Shown piece by piece: positions 1 through 5,093 of a stretch of 5,093 bases of DNA; position 1 is the stretch's first letter, and each line of letters begins with the position of its first letter. The notes beneath the pieces are model-generated. The model did no database searches. It saw only the letters and a program-made list of their open reading frames with translations, and was not told where the DNA came from. Position numbers and translations under genes: made by a program. Source of the DNA: an uncultured Holophagaceae bacterium (GTDB taxonomy: Bacteria > Acidobacteriota > Holophagae > Holophagales > Holophagaceae); NCBI GenBank assembly GCA_903927605.1, contig CAIYNT010000071.1:1-5093 (forward strand), in the 5' to 3' direction.

Positions 1-1
1 C

Positions 2-1027
<1,026 letters not shown>

Positions 1028-1038
1028 GGAGTTGAACC

Positions 1039-1824
1039 ATGGCCAAGAACTTCAATCTCACCCTTCACGTGTGGCGGCAGAAGAACGCCAAATGCGACGG
1101 CAAGTTCGTCGAGTACCCCGCCGAGGACATCAGCCCCGACATGTCCTTCCTGGAGATGCTCGACGTGGTGAATGAAGGCCTCATCCGCAAGGGCGAGGAT
1201 CCCATCACCTTTGATCACGACTGCCGCGAAGGCATCTGCGGCACCTGTGGCATGGTCATCAACGGGCAGCCCCATGGCCCGAAGGAAAAGACCACCACCT
1301 GCCAGCTCCACATGCGCAGCTTCAAGGACGGGGACAGTCTCACCCTCGAACCCTGGCGCGCCGAGGCCTTCCCCGTACTCAGGGATCTCCTGGTGGATCG
1401 CGGTGCCTTCGACCGCATCATCGCCGCCGGCGGCTTCGTCAGCGCACCCACGGGGACTCCGCAGGACGCCAACGCCCTGCCGATCCCCAAGGAGAACGCA
1501 GAAATGGCCATGGATGCCGCCGCTTGCATCGGGTGCGGCGCCTGCGTGGCCGCCTGCCCCAATGCCAGCGCCATGCTGTTCCTCTCCGCCAAGATCAGCC
1601 ACCTGGGCCTGCTGCCCCAGGGCCAGCCCGAACGCTACACCCGCGTGCGGGACATGGTCGCCCAGATGGACGCGGAAGAGTTCGGCACCTGCACCAACCA
1701 CGGTGAGTGCGAAGCCGCCTGCCCCAAGGGCATCAAGCTGGAGAACATCGCCCGCATGAACCGCGATTTCATCAAGGCCAGCCTCACCTACCGCCCTGCT
1801 ACCGTGGGTGGCGGCGCGGGCTGA
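1039..1824 (+). CDS. sdhB: Succinate dehydrogenase/fumarate reductase iron-sulfur subunit
   Basis: Electron-transfer subunit of complex II. It carries electrons between the SdhA flavin and the quinone site in the membrane anchor through three iron-sulfur clusters. The 261-residue product is complete and of normal length. An N-terminal plant-type ferredoxin domain has the [2Fe-2S] ligands C62, C67, C70 and C88 ([10 protein letters not shown]). The C-terminal domain has CIGCGAC (C163, C166, C169) plus C228 for the [4Fe-4S] cluster, and C173, C218 and C224 for the [3Fe-4S] cluster; this spacing matches E. coli SdhB exactly. The start is supported by GAGGAG at 1026-1031, 7 nt before the ATG, which overlaps the sdhA stop, so translation is probably coupled. 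No cytochrome b anchor gene follows; a terminator does. A type-B sdhC-sdhA-sdhB order, with sdhC left of the window, is therefore inferred. Confidence 0.97.
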   Translation: MAKNFNLTLHVWRQKNAKCDGKFVEYPAEDISPDMSFLEMLDVVNEGLIRKGEDPITFDHDCREGICGTCGMVINGQPHGPKEKTTTCQLHMRSFKDGDSLTLEPWRAEAFPVLRDLLVDRGAFDRIIAAGGFVSAPTGTPQDANALPIPKENAEMAMDAAACIGCGACVAACPNASAMLFLSAKISHLGLLPQGQPERYTRVRDMVAQMDAEEFGTCTNHGECEAACPKGIKLENIARMNRDFIKASLTYRPATVGGGAG

Positions 1825-1841
1825 TTCCCGCTACTTCTTCC

Positions 1842-1875
1842 AAGACAACGCCCGGCACCTGCCGGGCGTTGTCTT
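1842..1875 (+). terminator. Strong hairpin terminator after sdhB
   Basis: A perfect inverted repeat: AAGACAACGCCCGGCA (1842-1857) pairs with its complement at 1860-1875, giving about 15 bp of stem around an ACCT tetraloop, beginning 17 nt after the sdhB stop. The right arm ends in TCTTT, and a second pyrimidine run (TTCTTTCC) lies a few bases further on, so the T-tract is short. Position and stem strength fit an intrinsic terminator of the sdh operon. The symmetric stem lacks a good T-tract on the minus strand. Confidence 0.85.
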
Positions 1876-1953
1876 TGGAGATTCTTTCCGGAACCCGCTC
1901 AAACACGTACAGTGGACCCCGACAGATGCCAGCCATCTCCCGTGATGCAGGAC

Positions 1954-1960
1954 AGGAGGA
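1954..1960 (+). promoter_or_regulatory. Shine-Dalgarno site fixing the DUF4337-type gene start
   Basis: AGGAGGA lies 4 nt before the ATG at 1965. It is the only consensus ribosome-binding site in this open frame, which stays open upstream back to 1707 inside sdhB. It rules out the longer upstream starts. Confidence 0.8.
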
Positions 1961-1964
1961 CTCG

Positions 1965-2546
1965 ATGCCGGAAGGCCCAGAAATTGAAACCGAAAAACTC
2001 CACGAGGCCATCCACGAGGAGATGGAAAAGGAAGGTGGTAGCTTCTTGAAGCGGATCGCCCTCACCACCGCGATCCTCGCCGCCTTTGCTGCCATTGCCG
2101 CCTTGAAGGCCGGGGCCACGGTCAACGAGGCGCTCCTGCTCAAGACCGAATCCACCCGGCTCCAGGCCCAGGCCTCGGATCACTGGACCTTCTATCAGGC
2201 CAAGGGCCTGAAGGCCGCCGTCCAGGAAGCCACCGCCGCCAGCTGGGAGGCGGCTGGAAAGCATGTCCCTGGGAGACTACACGAACAGTCGAAGCGATAC
2301 GCCGAAGAACAGGCCGAAATCAGGAAGACTGCCGAAGAGAAGGAAAAGGCGCGGGACGAGAAATCCACCGAGGCCGATCACCTGCTGCACCAGCATCATC
2401 GCTTCGCCAATGCCGTGGCCCTCTTCCAGGTCTCCATCGCCCTGGGCGCCTTGGCGGCCCTGACCCGGAGCCGGGCCGTCTGGTGGGGCTCCATGCTCCT
2501 GGGGTTGTCCGGCATCCCCCTCTTCATCCTCGCATTCCTGGGCTAA
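1965..2546 (+). CDS. Predicted membrane protein of the DUF4337 type, unknown function
   Basis: A 193-residue protein resembling the DUF4337 family, whose function is not established. It has an acidic N-terminus rich in Glu (1-23). A first hydrophobic helix spans about 31-49 (IALTTAILAAFAAIAALKAG), followed by the family-like stretch with NEALLLK and SDHWTFYQAKGLK (54-83). A highly charged Lys/Glu helix at about 105-140 looks like a coiled coil. A second hydrophobic helix lies at about 149-166, and a third at about 172-191 reaching the C-terminus. This suggests an inner-membrane protein with a soluble helical domain of about 100 residues between helix 1 and helices 2-3. No signal peptide or catalytic motif is seen. 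The start is set by AGGAGGA at 1954-1960. The gene stands alone after the sdh terminator and converges on the cca gene, sharing stop-codon bases with it. The family assignment is by recall of the DHW-YQAK pattern. Confidence 0.85.
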   Translation: MPEGPEIETEKLHEAIHEEMEKEGGSFLKRIALTTAILAAFAAIAALKAGATVNEALLLKTESTRLQAQASDHWTFYQAKGLKAAVQEATAASWEAAGKHVPGRLHEQSKRYAEEQAEIRKTAEEKEKARDEKSTEADHLLHQHHRFANAVALFQVSIALGALAALTRSRAVWWGSMLLGLSGIPLFILAFLG

Positions 2547-3895
2547 TCCGCAGGCAGCCGCTTCAGCGCAAACCCGGCCAGGGCTTCTGTCGTGTTGAGG
2601 CCTGGATCCTCGATCACAGCCTCCAGCAGCCGGCGCTGAAGCGTGCCCAGCCAGGGACCGCCTGGGCGACCAGCCAGTTCCATCAACGCGGCGCCATCCA
2701 AGGCGAGGTCGCGCACAGTCAACGGTGGGGCTACCGCGGCCAGGGCACCAAGACGGGCCAACAATGCCTGATGCTCGCCCATACGATCTTCCAGGTCCAA
2801 CCCCTTGCCCAGCTGATCCGCCAGCCGGAAGGCGGCCCAGCGTTCCAGGGGCAGGCTATCTTCGGCCAGGCGTCCTAGGAACCGTCGGCAGGCGGCATCG
2901 CCCCAGGCGTCTGTGGGATGGGTGCCGTGGTGACGGATGAGGGCCGCCATGTCCTTCCGCAGAGCATGGCTGGCCTTCAGGCGCTCGAGGATGCCCTCGG
3001 CCAGGTCCAGGGACCGGGCCTCATGACCGTAGAAATGCACCTCCCCATCGGGCCCGGTGCTGCGGGTGCCGGGCTTGCCCACGTCATGCAGCAGGGCCGC
3101 CCAGCGCAAGCCGGAGTCGGCGGGCACCTGGCGGACCACCTCCAAGGTGTGAATCCAGACATCGTGGCGGTGGTGGAGGTTCTGGCCGCAGCCGAGCATG
3201 GGCCGCAACTCCGGCAGCCAGAGGTCCAGCAGCCCGCTGTCGGCCAGCAGGACCAACCCGCGATGGGGTTCGCTCCCCCGCAGCAGCTTGTCCAGCTCCG
3301 TGAAGACCCGCTCCACGGAAACCATGCGAGCCACTTCCAAGCGCAGAGGAATCGCCGCGAGGGTGGAGGACTCCACCGCAAAGCCCAGTTGGGCTGCGAA
3401 GCGGCAGGCACGCAGCGGACGGAGGCCATCTTCCGCGAAGCGTTGGAGCGGATCGCCCACGGCCCGGATCGTCCGGGCCGCCAGATCCGCTTGTCCGCCG
3501 AAGGGGTCCACCAAGTCACCCCCACCCACCGGCAGGGCCATTGCATTGATGGTGAAGTCCCGCCGGGACAGGTCCTCCCTCAGGCCGACCCCCAGGCGCA
3601 CCGATGCGGGCCGGCGGCCATCCAGGTAGTCGCCGTCACTACGGAAGGTGGTCACCTCCACCGGACGGTCCTCCAGCAGAACCGTCACTGTGCCGTGCTG
3701 GAGACCCGTGGGAATCACCTTGAGGCCCGCAGCCCGGGCCCGCGCCATCACGGTCTGCGGCATCAGACTGGTCGCCAGATCCCAATCCGCGTGGGGCCGG
3801 CCCAGGAGCTCATCCCGGACCGCGCCGCCCACGATCACCAGCTCCGCCTCAGGTCCCAGGACCTCTTTGAGCCGGAGCAGCGGGCCCCAGGTCAA
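2543..3895 (-). CDS. cca: CCA-adding tRNA nucleotidyltransferase with HD domain
   Basis: Class II nucleotidyltransferase that builds or repairs the 3'-CCA end of tRNA from CTP and ATP in the cytoplasm. Using the TTG start the product has 450 residues. The head domain has GGAVRD (23-28), the metal-binding DWD (D37, D39), a flexible-loop segment FRSDGDYLDGRRP (84-96), RRDFTINAMA (111-120), and the nucleotide-selecting motif EDGLRPLRACRF (155-166). An HD domain follows, with H249, the H270-D271 pair in LLHDVGKP, H291 and probably D360. In E. coli Cca such a domain has phosphohydrolase activity. The intact flexible loop argues against a CC-only enzyme; full CCA addition or A-addition cannot be separated by eye. 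The TTG start overlaps the stop of the upstream GNAT gene by 4 nt (TTGA) and has AAGGGG 5 nt before it. The open frame extends upstream to 4207, but that part is the GNAT gene in another frame. No downstream in-frame ATG would keep GGAVRD. Confidence 0.93.
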   Translation of the reverse strand: MTWGPLLRLKEVLGPEAELVIVGGAVRDELLGRPHADWDLATSLMPQTVMARARAAGLKVIPTGLQHGTVTVLLEDRPVEVTTFRSDGDYLDGRRPASVRLGVGLREDLSRRDFTINAMALPVGGGDLVDPFGGQADLAARTIRAVGDPLQRFAEDGLRPLRACRFAAQLGFAVESSTLAAIPLRLEVARMVSVERVFTELDKLLRGSEPHRGLVLLADSGLLDLWLPELRPMLGCGQNLHHRHDVWIHTLEVVRQVPADSGLRWAALLHDVGKPGTRSTGPDGEVHFYGHEARSLDLAEGILERLKASHALRKDMAALIRHHGTHPTDAWGDAACRRFLGRLAEDSLPLERWAAFRLADQLGKGLDLEDRMGEHQALLARLGALAAVAPPLTVRDLALDGAALMELAGRPGGPWLGTLQRRLLEAVIEDPGLNTTEALAGFALKRLPAD

Positions 3896-4374
3896 TCCAT
3901 CCCCTTGGCAAGCTGCCGGAGGGCGTCCCCCTCGACCCGGCAGGTGAGCCAGGGCCGCATGACCTTGGCGCCGTGGGCCTCGTAGAACTCGATAGCCGGA
4001 GTGTTCCAGTCCAGCACCTGCCAGACGAAGCGGGTCCAGCCCTCCCGCACGGCCCGCGTCGCCAGGTATTGGAGCAGGGCCTTCCCGATGCCCTTGCCCC
4101 GGAAGGCCGGGGGCACGAAGAGGTCCTCCAGGTAGATGCCGGGCTTGCCCTCCCAGGTGCTGAAGTTCAGGAACCAGAGGGCGAAGCCAGCGTGCTGGCC
4201 ATCCCATTCCGCCATGGTGACGTGGACCAGGGGATGCTCGGAAAAGGCGTAGTGCAGGAGGTCCGCCTCGGTGGCCACCGCGGCCTCAGGCTCCCGCTCG
4301 TACGCCGCGAGGTCGCGGATGTACTGCAGGATCTGCGGGGTATCGGCGGGGACAGCAGGACGGAGGGTCAGCAT
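3892..4374 (-). CDS. GNAT N-acetyltransferase, spermidine/diamine acetyltransferase-like
   Basis: A 160-residue single-domain GNAT enzyme that would transfer acetyl from acetyl-CoA to an amine in the cytoplasm. It starts with LRPAVPAD (4-11) as usual for the fold. It has the acetyl-CoA pyrophosphate loop RGKGIG (92-97), preceded by YLEDLFV (81-87), and ends with DWNTPAIEFYEAHGA (122-136). The order and spacing match the spermidine/spermine N1-acetyltransferase (SSAT) and thialysine acetyltransferase group: the LED acidic residues (E83, D84) and Y131 correspond to the substrate-side acids and the general-acid Tyr of human SSAT. The substrate is nevertheless unproven; polyamine, thialysine and other small amines are all possible. 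It forms a tight two-gene unit with cca. No Shine-Dalgarno sequence precedes the ATG. A TAGCAT hexamer sits 6 nt upstream, consistent with a leaderless mRNA from a promoter shared with the divergent E1-alpha gene. Confidence 0.9.
   Translation of the reverse strand: MLTLRPAVPADTPQILQYIRDLAAYEREPEAAVATEADLLHYAFSEHPLVHVTMAEWDGQHAGFALWFLNFSTWEGKPGIYLEDLFVPPAFRGKGIGKALLQYLATRAVREGWTRFVWQVLDWNTPAIEFYEAHGAKVMRPWLTCRVEGDALRQLAKGMD
3901..3906 (-). promoter_or_regulatory. Shine-Dalgarno-like site supporting the TTG start of cca
   Basis: On the minus strand AAGGGG lies 5 nt before the TTG at 3895-3893, within the last codons of the GNAT gene. Together with the TTGA stop/start overlap it supports translational coupling and the TTG start. 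Confidence 0.6.
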
Positions 4375-4391
4375 TGGAATATGCTAACCGG
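4375..4391. promoter_or_regulatory. Putative bidirectional promoter with a shared symmetric -10 element
   Basis: This is the whole 17-bp gap between two divergent ATG codons. TATGCTA at 4380-4386 reads TATGCT on plus and TAGCAT on minus, both fitting TANNNT. Each hexamer ends exactly 6 nt before its start codon (plus ATG at 4392, minus ATG at 4374). Neither gene has a Shine-Dalgarno site in the gap. No convincing -35 hexamer is visible on either side, where it would fall inside the opposite gene. Leaderless transcription from both strands is inferred. Confidence 0.45.
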
Positions 4392-5093
4392 ATGGACCGA
4401 GACACCGCCCTACGCCTGTACGAGGCCATGCTGCTCACACGCCTGACCGAAGAAAGGCTGGTCAAGCTCTTCCGCCAGGGGCAGACCCTCGGCAGCGTGT
4501 ACCGCAGCCAGGGCCAGGAAGCCACGGCCTGCGCCACGGCCCTGGCCCTGGGACCCGATGATGTGATCGCGCCGCTCATCCGCAACCTGGGTTCCATGCT
4601 CGTCCGGGGGGTGACGCCGAGAGAGGTCTTCCTCCAGTATCTGGGCCGCGCCACTGGTCCCACGGGCGGCCGCGAACACAACAACCACTTCGGCTCCGTG
4701 GCGCGGGGGATCATCGCGCCCACCTCCATGCTGGGGGCACTCATTCCGGTGATGGCGGGCGTGGCGCTCTCCTTCCGGCAGAAGGGCGAGCGCCGGGTGG
4801 CCATGACCTGGATCGGCGACGGCGGCAGTTCCACTGGCGCCTTCTACGAGGGACTCAACTTCGCCGTGGTGCAGAAACTCCCGCTCATCGTCGTGGGCGA
4901 GTCCAACGGCTACGCCTTTTCCACGCCTCCGGAGCGCCAGATGGCCGGCCAAATGTCCCAGCGGTCCCAGGGCGCCTTCACCTTGACCGTGGACGGCAAC
5001 GACGCCGCCGCCGTCTTCGAAGGAGCCACCGAGGCCCGCCAGCGCTGCCTGGAGGGCAAAGGCCCGGCCTTCCTGGTCTGCGAGACCTTCCGC
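4392..5093 (+). CDS. Thiamine-diphosphate-dependent 2-oxoacid dehydrogenase E1 component, alpha subunit (3' end outside window)
   Basis: Alpha subunit of a two-chain E1 (pyruvate, branched-chain 2-oxoacid or acetoin dehydrogenase type). With a beta subunit it decarboxylates the 2-oxoacid on thiamine diphosphate and passes the acyl group to an E2 lipoyl domain. The frame is open from ATG 4392 to the window edge (234 residues; the family is usually 320-370). Landmarks are the N-terminal LYEAMLLTRLTEERL (9-23), SQGQEA (39-44), GPTGGREHNNHFGS (89-102), and the thiamine-diphosphate motif from GDG (142-144) to ESNGYA (170-175). D143 and N172 are the expected Mg2+ ligands; the usual preceding Asn is Ser171. 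FSTPPERQM (176-184) follows, a variant seen in some E1-alpha paralogues, as far as I recall. The substrate cannot be assigned, and a beta-subunit gene may follow. An alternative TTG start at 4374 would add six residues and has GGAGGG at 4362-4367. Confidence 0.9.
   Translation, partial: MDRDTALRLYEAMLLTRLTEERLVKLFRQGQTLGSVYRSQGQEATACATALALGPDDVIAPLIRNLGSMLVRGVTPREVFLQYLGRATGPTGGREHNNHFGSVARGIIAPTSMLGALIPVMAGVALSFRQKGERRVAMTWIGDGGSSTGAFYEGLNFAVVQKLPLIVVGESNGYAFSTPPERQMAGQMSQRSQGAFTLTVDGNDAAAVFEGATEARQRCLEGKGPAFLVCETFR

Noticed and set aside
1803..1820. G-rich run at the end of sdhB as a G-quadruplex
   Set aside because: There are only two GGG tracts, the rest being GG; it encodes a Gly-rich tail and is not a convincing quadruplex motif.
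1885..1913. Possible sigma-70 promoter for the DUF4337-type gene (TTTCCG, 17-nt gap, TACAGT)
   Set aside because: Matches to consensus are only 3 of 6 and 4 of 6, which is near chance; a promoter must exist in or near 1876-1953 but I cannot place it.
1707..1964. Upstream extension of the DUF4337-type frame into sdhB
   Set aside because: It overlaps the end of sdhB and crosses the sdh terminator; the consensus AGGAGGA is at the ATG at 1965.
2918..3985. A 355-residue plus-strand open frame opposite cca
   Set aside because: Gln/His/Arg/Gly-rich composition typical of an antisense shadow; the minus strand carries all conserved nucleotidyltransferase and HD motifs.
3896..4207. An N-terminal extension of the cca reading frame reaching back to an ATG at 4207 (554 residues in all)
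   Set aside because: The extra part is the GNAT gene read in another frame, with Pro/Gly/Arg-rich sequence lacking family motifs; the TTG start at 3895 gives the normal length and has a ribosome-binding site.
4286..4952. Minus-strand open frames opposite the E1-alpha gene
   Set aside because: The plus frame has the thiamine-diphosphate motif and normal E1-alpha order throughout; the minus products are low-complexity Ser/Arg- or His/Gly-rich.

Overview
The window is dense, high-GC (about two-thirds by eye) bacterial chromosome with ordinary metabolic and housekeeping genes. It shows no mobile element, CRISPR array, tRNA or rRNA. The type-B SdhA/SdhB sequences, the DUF4337-type protein and the form of the E1-alpha subunit would fit a free-living Gram-negative-type bacterium such as an acidobacterium of the Holophagae/Geothrix kind. 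That placement is an impression from protein style, not a demonstrated assignment.

Layout. Bases 2-1027 hold the C-terminal half of a succinate dehydrogenase/fumarate reductase flavoprotein (sdhA, cut by the window edge). It is followed 11 nt later by the complete iron-sulfur subunit (sdhB, 1039-1824). A strong hairpin at 1842-1875 closes this operon, so any membrane cytochrome b subunit must lie upstream, as in the sdhCAB order. A free-standing gene for a predicted three-helix membrane protein resembling DUF4337 follows (1965-2546).

On the minus strand a two-gene unit runs from 4374 down to 2543. It encodes a spermidine/diamine-acetyltransferase-like GNAT enzyme and then an HD-domain CCA-adding tRNA nucleotidyltransferase that starts with TTG and overlaps the GNAT stop by 4 nt. 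The nucleotidyltransferase and the DUF4337-type gene converge with overlapping stop codons and no terminator between them. On the plus strand, divergent from the GNAT gene, a thiamine-pyrophosphate-dependent 2-oxoacid dehydrogenase E1-alpha subunit begins at 4392 and runs off the right edge.

The most interesting non-coding signal is the 17-bp gap between the GNAT and E1-alpha start codons. It has no Shine-Dalgarno sequence for either gene. It carries a TANNNTA element that reads as a -10 box on both strands, each exactly 6 nt from its ATG. This suggests one shared bidirectional promoter that may make two leaderless mRNAs. No gene set here looks like a new multi-gene system; the other observations concern gene boundaries and subfamily details.
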